A stretch of 64,000 bases of DNA, from positions 4,154,001 through 4,218,000 of the forward strand of contig NZ_CP010797.1 of NCBI RefSeq assembly GCF_000954115.1. The letters run 5' to 3'. This DNA is from Rhodococcus sp. B7740. Its GTDB lineage: Bacteria > Actinomycetota > Actinomycetes > Mycobacteriales > Mycobacteriaceae. Positions within the stretch are counted from its first letter, which is position 1. Every line of letters begins with the position of its first letter. The notes under the pieces were generated by a model. The model searched no databases, had not been told where the DNA came from, and saw nothing but the letters and a program-made list of their open reading frames with translations. Shown here piece after piece: positions 27,401 to 36,038 of the stretch. A program made the position numbers and the translations under genes.

Positions 27401-27589
27401 GTCTGCCACATACTCGACGACCTTTCAGGCCAAGGCAGGCGTCAGAAGAGAGCTGGACTGAGGCCAGAGGGCGCATGTGGTCCTGGGGCGATTGCCGTGG
27501 CCGTCCTTGAGAAATGCACAGGATCCGTATAGTGCAACTGATCTGCATCATCACTCAATCTGTAAAGACCACTGACGGAGCACACCCCA

Positions 27590-30500
27590 ATGTCATCAGG
27601 AACGTCCGGGCACACCGGAGCGCCGAGACTGCTTCCAGATGATTTGTTGGACGACCGCGAACTTGCCGCCGCGAAGGACGACCGCCTCGCGCACGAGGGC
27701 ATCGTTGACCAACTCGCGGCCCTAGCTACGACAGTAACGATGCCTTCCAATATCGCCCTGTATGGACCGTGGGGTGCTGGCAAGAGCGGAATTGCGAACC
27801 TGCTTAAGAACAAGATCGATGGGCGCAGCGGTGTTCGATGCGTACGGTTTGACGCGTTCAAATACGCGGACGTGCCACTACGTCGCAATTTCATCAGCGC
27901 TGTCGCGAGCGAACTCGGCTGCACGCAGTCCAAGTACCATGAGGATCTCTACAGTGGCAGGACCAAGACTGAGATCAAAGTCCCTCCAGCCACTATTTTC
28001 AAGCTGCTGGGTTATTTCGGGCTGCTGCTTTTCGGCCTTACGGTGATACTCGCAGTCGTGGTGGCGGCCGTTGCATTCGGTCAGAGCCGCATCGGTGCAA
28101 ATGGTGACTTTGGGGTCGAGTTCAAATCGTTGTCCAAGCAGGTCGTGTTGGCCGGTCTTCTCCCGGCCACTCTGCTCGCTGCGCTGATCACGTTGGCGAG
28201 CAAGACCTTCGGTGTCGACCACAGCCTGGCGAAGCCAGATAGTGACGAGCAGTTCGAGAAGATTTTCAGAGACTTGGTCGCAGCCGCTGGAGCCAGGCGC
28301 CTTGTCGTGTTTGTGGACGAGCTCGATCGGTGTTCGGCCAGCGAGGTGGTGACCACACTGGACACCATCCGGACATTCCTGGGCATCGACCGGTGTGTCT
28401 TCATCGTGGCTGCTGACCAGAACGTGCTGGAGGGAGCGCTCACCCGAGCCGCAAAGCAGGACACCCCGGCCGACGACACCAACCCGTACTACAGCACCGG
28501 CAGCGCGTACCTGGACAAAGTCTTTCAATACCAACTGAGTCTCCCGCCGCTGCTGCCCCAGAGCGTAAGCAAGTACGCAGCCACGCTCGTGGAAAACCGC
28601 AGAGGCTTATGGTCCGAGGTCAACCGCGAGTACGTTCTCTCGGTCCTAATACCCACCCACGTAACCAGCCCCCGACGCGTCAAGCACCTACTCAATACGT
28701 TTGCGCTGACATACCGCCTTGCCCAGGAACGTCACGACGCAGATCTCCTGGCCGAGGACCCTCGCACGAACGCAGCCGCTGTCGCGCGGCTCGTCTGCCT
28801 CCGGGTGGAGTTCCCGCTCTTCGCACGGCACCTTGAAGTCGATGCAAGCCTTCCCACACTCGTGCTTGAACTGGTGCGAGACGAGGACGCACAACTGCCC
28901 GCCGGAACCTCCGACCGCGCGACCGACATCGCCAAGTCGTACGCACTTAGAAGTGCCGCCCCGAGCACCGTTCTCGTCGAGGACGAACCAGGCGTTGATG
29001 ACGACGCAGCCGATGACCGCGCGACTCAGATCGGCGAGGCACACAACAAACAGCTGCTCAACTATTTGAGCCGGACCCGCCAGGTACGGGGCCCGTCCAG
29101 AGACATGGTCTACATGCAAAGCACGGGAACAGTATTCGGGCTGGACGGTGCGCTTGCGCTCGCGGTCGAGCGCGCCGCGGAAGATGTGGACGTCGACACA
29201 CTGCAACAACACCTCGATGGGCTCGACGAAGCGGCGCGGGAAGGGGTCCTGCAGGTCCTGACTAACCAAATACGGACAGGTGCCGGACTCACCGGACCGA
29301 ACGCCGCACGGTCTTTCCTGTTGCTCACCGAAGCCAACCCAGACCTTCCCATAGTCAGCGTGGCCGACACCGTCGCCGAAGCAATCTGCGTTCTGGAGGA
29401 CGACACAACTGACTTCCTTGACGGAGAGACAGCCGCCAGTGCCTGGGTACTTACCAAGGTCGGCTCCGAGGCGAGCGCACCCGCACTGCGCCGCCGAGTC
29501 ATCGCAGCGATCACGCACCCCGGCTTTACAACACCGGACTTCTTCTTCCAGGACACGGCTCTTGCACTTGACGCCGCCCCGGCGGCCGTCGCCGACTTTC
29601 TGTCCTCCCGCATTGTGTCGGAGTCCGGCCCTACAACGATCGCTCGCGTCTTCGAACTATCCGATGACGACCTCTTGAAGGTCATCACTGCAATGCACAA
29701 TCGAATTTGCACACTTGTACGCGAAACTGAGCAAACCCATGCCGAATGGGTTGCAGAGCAAGAGGCGACCCCTACAGCCCCAGCGACCACGACGGTAACC
29801 GAGGAGCCCGAGCCTGAACCTTTCACCCCCAAGGCCGTGCTTAATGCGCTCGCCGACTGTGCCGGCAAGCGGGAAACGCCGCTCCAGCATGCGGTCCTGC
29901 GCCTCCTTCTGGACATCGACAACAGAGACGCTCGCGATGCCGCGGTCCGGCTGCTCGGCAAGACCGAACCCATCAGCGAACTCAAACTTGTAACCAGCAT
30001 CCTCGAAGCTATCCCTAAACGGGCAGTCAGCGGCTGGACCAACTGGCTGACCGGCATTGTCCCTTCGGCAATAGTCGCCGCTCATGCCGAGCCAATGAAG
30101 AAGCTTGTGGTGGAGGCATGGGAAAATGAGAGCGACCTGAATGTCATCCGTTCCGCCCTCGACGCGCTCACGCCGCTTATTGCCAACTTGCCAGACGGCA
30201 GCACCCCAAGCCTGAATTCAGACGTGCTCGAATTTGTCGAATACCACGTCACCACCACCCAAGAAGCCAGTGAACGTCGAGACATCCTTGAGCTTGCTCG
30301 ACTCTTTGCCTCGGCACGCGTCCTCGACTACGACAAGATCCTGTCCGCTGTCGCACACTCCCTGCAAGACACCCTCGCGGAGACGCTCGCACCGGTCGAC
30401 ACCGACGACCCTTTGTACCGGTATCTGGTTGAAAACGGCACAGAAGCAGTACGCGTGTCCGCCGACGAACTGGTGGACCACGAGGTTCGAGCGTTGCTCG

Positions 30501-31288
30501 AAGAAGCGACGACTAGCCCGTGGCTCGACGACCTCGGACACGTCGTCATGCCTCTCGAACTTGCCAGGGCTGCAGGCCCAACCCACGTCGACCCCACCGA
30601 TTTGCCGCCAGTCCATGTCATGGCGGACATCAGCCGCCAGTACGAACAGCTCGCTGTTCACGCCGCCGCGCTTTGGTTCGAATTAACCCATCCGGGTCCC
30701 GAGGACTTTGCAGCCGTCTACGATCCCCTGCAACGAGCCAACGCCCACGGACCAGAACTCACAAACGCCGCCGGCAAGGTGCAACAAGGTTGGACAGCGG
30801 AGCAGCACCGCGCACTACTCGACAGGTACCTCGCCGAAGCTGACACCGAAGTCCCAAATGACCTGGTGCTGAAGACGCTCGGTCTCGCTAACGTGGATGA
30901 TACCCAGATCGCCGAACTGCTCATTAGTCGCTTCTCAGCCGCAACGAACAACGTCCAACGGCAGGCCGTAATTGCCTTGTGGGGAAAAGCGAACATCAAG
31001 GGTGATGTGGTGCGCCGTCGACTTGTCGAGTCGATCGTCTACGGACTGCTCGACCTGAAAATCAGCAGCGGGAACGGAGGGGCGGCCGAACTCGCTCTGA
31101 ACGCCCTCAGCAGTGTCGGCAAACCCCTCCCGCCGCGAATCAAAGGGGCACTGGGTGAGCGCGTCAGAAAGGCCGTGACGGGCACGAAGAGTCTGGAAGA
31201 CAAGGCTCTAGTCGTGTTGCCCGCCCTTGGCTACAAAACCACGACAAAATTTTTCGGCAGTATCAAGCGCGTTCGTTACGACAGTTGA
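27590..31288 (+). CDS. KAP-family P-loop NTPase, large membrane-anchored protein
   Basis: 1232 residues. Walker A is GPWGAGKS at 59-66 and Walker B with adjacent residues is LVVFVDELDRCS at about 238-249. Between them two hydrophobic segments (about 139-163 and 185-203) form the membrane insertion typical of KAP NTPases. Residues beyond about 450 are helical, acidic, and resemble a repeat scaffold (HEAT-like by eye), ending in a basic tail. The KAP family includes PifA of the F plasmid, which excludes phage T7, so defence is possible. It stands alone, is less GC-rich than its neighbours and adjoins an IS21 element. No partner gene is seen; the function is unknown. Confidence 0.85.
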   Translation: MSSGTSGHTGAPRLLPDDLLDDRELAAAKDDRLAHEGIVDQLAALATTVTMPSNIALYGPWGAGKSGIANLLKNKIDGRSGVRCVRFDAFKYADVPLRRNFISAVASELGCTQSKYHEDLYSGRTKTEIKVPPATIFKLLGYFGLLLFGLTVILAVVVAAVAFGQSRIGANGDFGVEFKSLSKQVVLAGLLPATLLAALITLASKTFGVDHSLAKPDSDEQFEKIFRDLVAAAGARRLVVFVDELDRCSASEVVTTLDTIRTFLGIDRCVFIVAADQNVLEGALTRAAKQDTPADDTNPYYSTGSAYLDKVFQYQLSLPPLLPQSVSKYAATLVENRRGLWSEVNREYVLSVLIPTHVTSPRRVKHLLNTFALTYRLAQERHDADLLAEDPRTNAAAVARLVCLRVEFPLFARHLEVDASLPTLVLELVRDEDAQLPAGTSDRATDIAKSYALRSAAPSTVLVEDEPGVDDDAADDRATQIGEAHNKQLLNYLSRTRQVRGPSRDMVYMQSTGTVFGLDGALALAVERAAEDVDVDTLQQHLDGLDEAAREGVLQVLTNQIRTGAGLTGPNAARSFLLLTEANPDLPIVSVADTVAEAICVLEDDTTDFLDGETAASAWVLTKVGSEASAPALRRRVIAAITHPGFTTPDFFFQDTALALDAAPAAVADFLSSRIVSESGPTTIARVFELSDDDLLKVITAMHNRICTLVRETEQTHAEWVAEQEATPTAPATTTVTEEPEPEPFTPKAVLNALADCAGKRETPLQHAVLRLLLDIDNRDARDAAVRLLGKTEPISELKLVTSILEAIPKRAVSGWTNWLTGIVPSAIVAAHAEPMKKLVVEAWENESDLNVIRSALDALTPLIANLPDGSTPSLNSDVLEFVEYHVTTTQEASERRDILELARLFASARVLDYDKILSAVAHSLQDTLAETLAPVDTDDPLYRYLVENGTEAVRVSADELVDHEVRALLEEATTSPWLDDLGHVVMPLELARAAGPTHVDPTDLPPVHVMADISRQYEQLAVHAAALWFELTHPGPEDFAAVYDPLQRANAHGPELTNAAGKVQQGWTAEQHRALLDRYLAEADTEVPNDLVLKTLGLANVDDTQIAELLISRFSAATNNVQRQAVIALWGKANIKGDVVRRRLVESIVYGLLDLKISSGNGGAAELALNALSSVGKPLPPRIKGALGERVRKAVTGTKSLEDKALVVLPALGYKTTTKFFGSIKRVRYDS

Positions 31289-31741
31289 CGAGGGATTGCC
31301 GTCTGAGAATTTGTGGGAAAACGGGGGGAGTAGCCAATCTCGTTTGAAACCGGCACTTTACGTGTCGACTCACTGTGATGCCCCGACAGTCGGAGGACGG
31401 TCGGTGATGGAAGTGGCTGGCTGCTGTAACACCGAAGCAGTGGGTAGTCTGATCGCAGGTTATGTAGCAAGCAGACGGGGCTGGTTGCAGAAGGCAATCC
31501 CAGAACCGTTGTTATACAGGGCTTTGCGGCAATCTCTTCAATCATCCTTCGACTGAGGTGGCATCAATCTACTTTGGTTGTGATCCTGATCAATAAAGTT
31601 GTTCTGAATCTTATGCTCCGCACCTCCGATGGCCTTCGGATTCGGGGCCGGTGTCGGCTTTCAGGCAAAACCCCGTTCCCCGACTCTTACGGGTGACGGA
31701 GTGTCGGACTGAGCGAAGGTCGACCCTTACTTGTGTGCCAG
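31289..31741. other. non-coding gap between KAP NTPase and IS21 element
   Basis: About 450 bases. One open frame across 31227-31556 overlaps the KAP 3' end and lacks protein character. The stretch from 31555 to 31620 is AT-rich for this genome. I see no gene, tRNA or attachment repeat in it. Confidence 0.55.
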
Positions 31742-31746
31742 TGACG

Positions 31747-31790
31747 GCGCTCATCGAAATTCCCCACTAGCGCTCATCGAAATTCCCCAC
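31747..31790. repeat. IS21 left-end tandem subterminal repeats
   Basis: Two identical 21-base copies at 31747-31767 and 31770-31790, with core CATCGAAATTCCCCAC, start 23 bases apart. The inverted counterparts are at 34132-34152 and 34155-34173. Such multiple repeats at IS21 ends are transposase sites. Confidence 0.85.
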
Positions 31791-31878
31791 CCGTGTGGCA
31801 CCGCCAACGAGGGCGGGTCTCCAACGAAGCTGATGGTCTCTGACCACGCACCAGCTATCCGAAGGAGACCCGCTCCTC

Positions 31879-33270
31879 ATGCTTACACAGGAGGAAGATG
31901 TGGAAATCAACGCCTTGCACAAACGAGGCTGGAAGATCGCGGACATCGCGCGTCACACCGGCCGCGACCGCAAGACCATCAGGTCGTACCTGAACGGCAC
32001 CACCACTCCCGGGGTGCGTAAACGCAGCGCACCGGACCCATTCGAGGTGTTCCTCGCCTACGTCACTGCACGTCTGATCGACGACCCACACCTGTGGGTC
32101 CGCACGCTCTGCGACGAACTCGAGGACCTCGGCTATCTGATGTCGTATCAAACGCTGCACCGCAAGATCCGCGAACTCAAACTCCGGCCGATCTGCCAAG
32201 CGTGCCTGACGGCCACCGAAAGACCCAACGCGGTCATCGAACACCCGCCAGGGGAAGAGACACAATGGGATTGGGTCGATCTACCCAACCCACCCGCCTC
32301 GTGGGGCTGGGGATCGATGGCCCACCTGTTCGTCGGAACTCTGGCGTGTTCGGGCAAATGGCGCGGCGTCCTCGCACCGAACATGACCCAACCACATGTC
32401 GTCGACGGACTCGACCGGATCTGCCGAGGCCTCGGCGGGATCAGCCGAGTCTGGCGGTTCGACCGAATGGCCACAGTCTGCCACCCCGAGTCCGGCCGGG
32501 TCACCGCCAGCTTCACCGGCGTCGCGAAACATTACGGTGTCTCCGTTGCGATCTGCCCACCGAGGCGCGGCAACCGCAAAGGTGCAGTGGAGAAGTCCAA
32601 TCACACTGCAGCGCAGCGGTGGTGGCGAAATCTCTCCGACGATCTGAGCGTCGAGCAAGCCCAAGCGAGCCTCGATCGGTTCTGCAGTCTGCGCGGCGAT
32701 ACTCGCTTGCGGCCGACGAAGGACGGCAAAACTTCGGTAGCGACGATCGCCACCGCCGAAGGACTGCATCCGATGCCGCCGTCCGCGTATCCCGCGATCC
32801 TGTCCACTCATCGAGTCGTATCCCGGCAGGCGTTGGTGTCCTACCGCGGCAACCGCTACTCAGTGCCGCCCGAGCTCGCGTCCGCGCAGGTCACCGTCAC
32901 CCACGTTCTCGGGACCGACGTCATCGACATCGTCACCACCTCGGGTATCGCCATCGCCCGGCACCGGCTGGCGGCCGATGGGACCGGGGCGATGGTCCGC
33001 GATCACGGCCACATCTACGCCCTCGAGCAAGCAGCGATGGCCGGCGCGAACACCGGACGTCCGCACCGCCGCAAGGAACGTATTCCGCCCGGACCGGACG
33101 CACTCGCCGCTGCAGAGAAGCTCCGAACAACAACCAGTGCAACATATCCCGACGCAGCGGACAGATCGGAAAACGACAGTCACGCAACCGAATCCGATAC
33201 CGCAGGAGCGATTATCTACGACCTGTCGATCTATGAACGCGCCGCACACGGAAGGAACACCCTGTCATGA
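31879..33270 (+). CDS. istA: IS21-family transposase IstA
   Basis: 463 residues. An N-terminal helix-turn-helix (about 17-35, IADIARHTGRDRKTIRSYL) is followed by an integrase-type DDE core. Candidate acidic residues are in WDWVDLPNP, the VWRFDRMAT strand and KGAVEKSNH. IstA cuts and joins the element ends. The C-terminus is basic. The gene overlaps istB by four bases, which lets the two be coupled in translation. Confidence 0.95.
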   Translation: MLTQEEDVEINALHKRGWKIADIARHTGRDRKTIRSYLNGTTTPGVRKRSAPDPFEVFLAYVTARLIDDPHLWVRTLCDELEDLGYLMSYQTLHRKIRELKLRPICQACLTATERPNAVIEHPPGEETQWDWVDLPNPPASWGWGSMAHLFVGTLACSGKWRGVLAPNMTQPHVVDGLDRICRGLGGISRVWRFDRMATVCHPESGRVTASFTGVAKHYGVSVAICPPRRGNRKGAVEKSNHTAAQRWWRNLSDDLSVEQAQASLDRFCSLRGDTRLRPTKDGKTSVATIATAEGLHPMPPSAYPAILSTHRVVSRQALVSYRGNRYSVPPELASAQVTVTHVLGTDVIDIVTTSGIAIARHRLAADGTGAMVRDHGHIYALEQAAMAGANTGRPHRRKERIPPGPDALAAAEKLRTTTSATYPDAADRSENDSHATESDTAGAIIYDLSIYERAAHGRNTLS

Positions 33271-34118
33271 CCGACCAGAAAGCTGCCACGAACGCCGACC
33301 GGTTACCGGCCCCGAACACCGCCGCTGCAGCCAGCCTTTACCAACGCCTGCGGGGGCATCTCGCTGTCCTGAAACTTCACGACGCCGCCGAAGCGCTGCC
33401 GTCGGTCCTCGATCAAGCAGCCGCCGAAGAACTGTCGATGACCGCGGCGTTGGACCGGTTGCTCTCGATCGAGGTCGAGGCCACCGAAGCCCGCCGACTG
33501 AACGGCAGACTCCGATTCGCGTGCCTGCCGACACCGGCATCGCTCGAGGACTTCGACTACGACGCAGCCGCTGGTGTCGACAGGAAGTTGATCGAGGAGT
33601 TGGCGACCTGCCGATACTTGGAGACAGCGACGAATGTGCTGCTCATCGGCCCGCCCGGGGTCGGCAAAACGCATCTGTCGGTCGGGCTGGCGCGTGCCGC
33701 AGCTCATGCCGGCTATCGAACGTATTTCACCACCGCAGCTGATCTCGCTGCCCGCTGTCATCGAGCCGCTCTCGAAGGAAGGTGGGCTACGACGATGCGG
33801 TTCTACGCTGGACCGACACTTCTCGTCGTTGATGAACTCGGCTACCTACCGTTGCCCGGCGAGGCAGCGTCGGCGTTGTTTCAGGTTGTCTCGCAACGGT
33901 ATATGAAGACGTCGATCGTGATGACCACCAACCGTGGCGTGGGATCGTGGGGTGAAGTGCTCGGTGACAACACCGTCGCAGCAGCCATGCTCGACCGGCT
34001 TCTGCATCGATCCGTCGTGCTCAACCTCGACGGTGATTCCTACCGTCTCCGAGACCACAACGCCAGATCGGAGAAGCTCCGCAAAGCCACCACAGGAACC
34101 CGCCAACCACTACAGTGA
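33267..34118 (+). CDS. istB: IS21-family helper ATPase IstB
   Basis: 283 residues. Walker A GPPGVGKTHLSVGLA near residue 128 and Walker B LLVVDELGYLP near residue 188 mark an AAA+ ATPase of the IstB/DnaC type. IstB selects targets and stimulates IstA. It is intact, with its ATG inside the istA end. The right subterminal repeats of the element start 13 bases after the stop. Confidence 0.95.
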   Translation: MTDQKAATNADRLPAPNTAAAASLYQRLRGHLAVLKLHDAAEALPSVLDQAAAEELSMTAALDRLLSIEVEATEARRLNGRLRFACLPTPASLEDFDYDAAAGVDRKLIEELATCRYLETATNVLLIGPPGVGKTHLSVGLARAAAHAGYRTYFTTAADLAARCHRAALEGRWATTMRFYAGPTLLVVDELGYLPLPGEAASALFQVVSQRYMKTSIVMTTNRGVGSWGEVLGDNTVAAAMLDRLLHRSVVLNLDGDSYRLRDHNARSEKLRKATTGTRQPLQ

Positions 34119-34131
34119 AGTTCGCTCACGA

Positions 34132-34173
34132 GTGGGGAATTTCGGTGAGCGCGGTTGGGGAATTTCGCTGAGC
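34132..34173. repeat. IS21 right-end subterminal repeats
   Basis: GTGGGGAATTTCGGTGAGC and a second, slightly diverged copy TTGGGGAATTTCGCTGAGC. The first matches the reverse complement of the left repeat at 20 of 21 positions. Confidence 0.85.
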
Positions 34174-34420
34174 CTCGTCACCAGAGCAACGAACTTGTTT
34201 CACGGTGTGGCTCACGCCAGCGGCCGGTCTTCTCGTAGTCCCTGTTGGCTGGCTCTTCTCGGACCTAGGCCGTCAGCGACACAAACGGGAGGTGGCCAGC
34301 CTAGTTATCTACGTTATGCCTGTCGCAGTGGTCGGCGTGTACCCGTTCGAGGATCCAAGAACGTACAGATAGAGATCACTCGGTAACGGGACCCGTGCGT
34401 TGTTCGCGTTCTCGGGGAGC

Positions 34421-34714
34421 TCAACTATCCTGTGGTGCAGCCTCTTTGACCCATTGCTCAAGTGCGACAATTGCGTCACGCAGGGCGAGACCTCTTTCGG
34501 TCAGCGCGTACGCCCGAGTGTTGTGCCGGAGGGGGAGACGAGTCAACACGCCTGCCGCTTCGAGTTCGCGTAGCCGGGTCGCGAGCATGTTCGTCGGAAC
34601 GCCCAGTTCGCGCTGCAGATCTCCGTAGCGTTGCGGCCCATCGAGTAGCCGTTCCACGATGAGCAGCGCCCAACGAGCGCCGACTACGTCGAGGGCGTAG
34701 GCCAGGTCACTCAT
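34421..34714 (-). CDS. HxlR-family transcriptional regulator
   Basis: 97 residues, a single winged helix-turn-helix. The DVVGARWALLIVERLLDGPQRY opening and LGVPTNMLATRLRELEAAGVL recognition region are classic HxlR. No Cys is present, so redox sensing of the HypR/YodB kind is unlikely. Its ATG overlaps the VOC gene stop by four bases. The palindrome at 35126-35140 is likely its operator, allowing control of the VOC-HxlR operon. Confidence 0.9.
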   Translation of the reverse strand: MSDLAYALDVVGARWALLIVERLLDGPQRYGDLQRELGVPTNMLATRLRELEAAGVLTRLPLRHNTRAYALTERGLALRDAIVALEQWVKEAAPQDS

Positions 34715-35115
34715 TCGGCCGAATCGGTATCCGGCTTCATCCAGAACGGCGAGTAGTGGTAGCCGTCCGGGTCGTCGAACTGGCGTTGGTACATGAAGGC
34801 GTAGTCATCGGTGTCTCCGATTCGTCCACCGGCAGCGCCGGCGCGCTCGGTCAACTCGTCGACTGCCTCTCGGCTACCGAGGTCGAACGAGACCGTGACC
34901 TTCGACGGGGTGTCGGGTCCGCCGATCAGCTCCTCGGTGCCGCCCACGCTCGCGTACATCTCGCGACTGCCGAGCATGACGTACTGCCCCGGTGTGATGG
35001 CGAAGCACGACACGTTGTGATCGGACATCTCGGTGTTCAGGGTCCAACCGAGCGCAGTGTAGAAGGCGGTCGCGCGTTCCACGCTCTCGACGGGGCAGGT
35101 GATGAACAGGCTCAT
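34711..35115 (-). CDS. VOC-superfamily (glyoxalase/bleomycin-resistance fold) protein
   Basis: 134 residues from the ATG at 35115. Two beta-alpha-beta-beta-beta units are visible: an opening MSLFITCPVESVERATAFYTALGW and a closing RQFDDPDGYHYSPFWM. The type resembles predicted lactoylglutathione-lyase-like proteins with unknown substrate. It is the first gene of a two-gene operon with HxlR, and a palindrome lies 11 bases upstream. A role in detoxifying an electrophile or antibiotic is possible. Confidence 0.85.
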   Translation of the reverse strand: MSLFITCPVESVERATAFYTALGWTLNTEMSDHNVSCFAITPGQYVMLGSREMYASVGGTEELIGGPDTPSKVTVSFDLGSREAVDELTERAGAAGGRIGDTDDYAFMYQRQFDDPDGYHYSPFWMKPDTDSAE

Positions 35116-35125
35116 GTCCCCGATG

Positions 35126-35140
35126 CTTGCAAAATGCAAG
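35126..35140. promoter_or_regulatory. probable HxlR operator
   Basis: CTTGCA-AAA-TGCAAG is a perfect 15-base inverted repeat, 11 bases before the VOC start codon. HxlR-family proteins bind such short palindromes over promoters. Confidence 0.6.
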
Positions 35141-35296
35141 TGCGGCGTCAAGGCCCTAACACCCAGTTTTCGGCTGTGCGCGTGGAACGGCCTAGCCGAG
35201 AGCGCCATCGTTTTGCCGTTGGAGCGCTGTGGCTGCACGCTCGACCCGAACTGTGAACGGGCCGCTCGAATACTCGACACGTATGGAGTGTGCGTT

Positions 35297-35788
35297 TCAA
35301 TCGGCTCGCTCGACGCCACTGCGTGTGAGGACCAGTCCGGTCCCCACGACGCCGATGATGGTGATCGCCAGCGCAATCGATGACCAGCCCTCGCTGTGCC
35401 AGTACACATCTTCGAGCGTGATGAGCAATGCTGCTTCGTCGACGATCAGCGCCAGGGCCACCCCGAGTACCGCTCCCATCCACGACCGTGTCCGTGGCGA
35501 ACGGTCCACGAGACCGAAGACGGCGACGGCTGCCAGCAACAGAATCCCCCACAGGTAGTGGTGCAGGTGCACTCCGCCGGCGCTGATGTCGCCGACATCG
35601 CTGGTGTCGATATGTATAAGCCAGGTGACGAGCCGGGCACCGCCGAAGGTGACGGTGAATGCCAACCACGCCAGCACGATTCCGCGGCGCGCCGGGTCGA
35701 TCTGTCTCCAGCGGTAGGGAAATCCGAAGCGGGCGTGCTGGGTTGTCTCGGAGTCGTCGTCAACAGGTTCGTTCGGCATCACGGTCAT
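35297..35788 (-). CDS. small multi-pass membrane protein of unknown function
   Basis: 163 residues, or 160 from the nearby second ATG. Four hydrophobic segments are visible (about 30-49, 70-88, 99-118 and 131-152). The loop before the second segment contains GVHLHHYLWG, and helix three ends in VDEAALLITLEDVYW. The His pair and acidic residues inside the membrane are conserved-looking but I do not recognise the family. It stands alone, divergent from the EAL-DICT gene at 36039. Confidence 0.6.
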   Translation of the reverse strand: MTVMPNEPVDDDSETTQHARFGFPYRWRQIDPARRGIVLAWLAFTVTFGGARLVTWLIHIDTSDVGDISAGGVHLHHYLWGILLLAAVAVFGLVDRSPRTRSWMGAVLGVALALIVDEAALLITLEDVYWHSEGWSSIALAITIIGVVGTGLVLTRSGVERAD

Positions 35789-36038
35789 TGTTCCGCATCG
35801 GCGCTACCGGTCCGGTACGCGCGTTCGTGCGTCTACAGACGGTCCGCACTCGGAGTTCCACAGCGACCGGTTGCGCCGGAGGCGACCGCTCGAAGACGTG
35901 TCGTGGCAGCGCGATCGCCTCGCGCGGTATCGTCGGTTCGGTGTCGAGTCGCCGGCACTCGTATCGACCTATCCGTCTGACTTCGGATCGGTTTTGACGA
36001 AGGCCAAGGCGACCTCGCGTGGCCGGGGAGGATTTTGC

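Larger units (their letters stand above)
27078..27589. other. non-coding gap between MHS transporter and KAP NTPase
   Basis: About 510 bases without a credible gene. The short open frames in it show no protein-like composition. It holds the terminator at 27098 and a perfect 20-bp palindrome at 27381. The final part before the KAP ATG is AT-richer (CCGTATAGTGCAACTG) and may hold the KAP promoter. Confidence 0.6.
31742..34180 (+). mobile_element. intact IS21-family insertion sequence
   Basis: 2439 bases, beginning TGACG and ending CGTCA. The terminal 49 bases are inverted with about 42 matches; each end has two copies of a core close to GAAATTCCCCA. CCAG directly repeats at 31738-31741 and 34181-34184, a 4-bp target duplication in the range known for IS21 elements. 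Two genes inside, istA and istB, overlap by four bases and are both full length. The element therefore looks recent and potentially active. It lies in non-coding DNA between the KAP NTPase and the HxlR gene. Confidence 0.92.

Noticed and set aside
27105..27510. Two overlapping short open frames after the MHS transporter
   Set aside because: No protein-like composition, no ribosome site, and they cover the terminator and palindrome.
31227..31556. 109-residue frame overlapping the end of the KAP gene
   Set aside because: Starts within the KAP coding sequence, has no ribosome site and no domain-like pattern.
31742..34180. IS21 element as part of a larger composite transposon with the KAP gene
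   Set aside because: No second IS copy or long flanking repeat is visible on the other side of the KAP gene within the window.
34321..34390. tRNA T-arm-like GTTCGAGGATCC stretch
   Set aside because: No acceptor, D or anticodon stem can be drawn around it.
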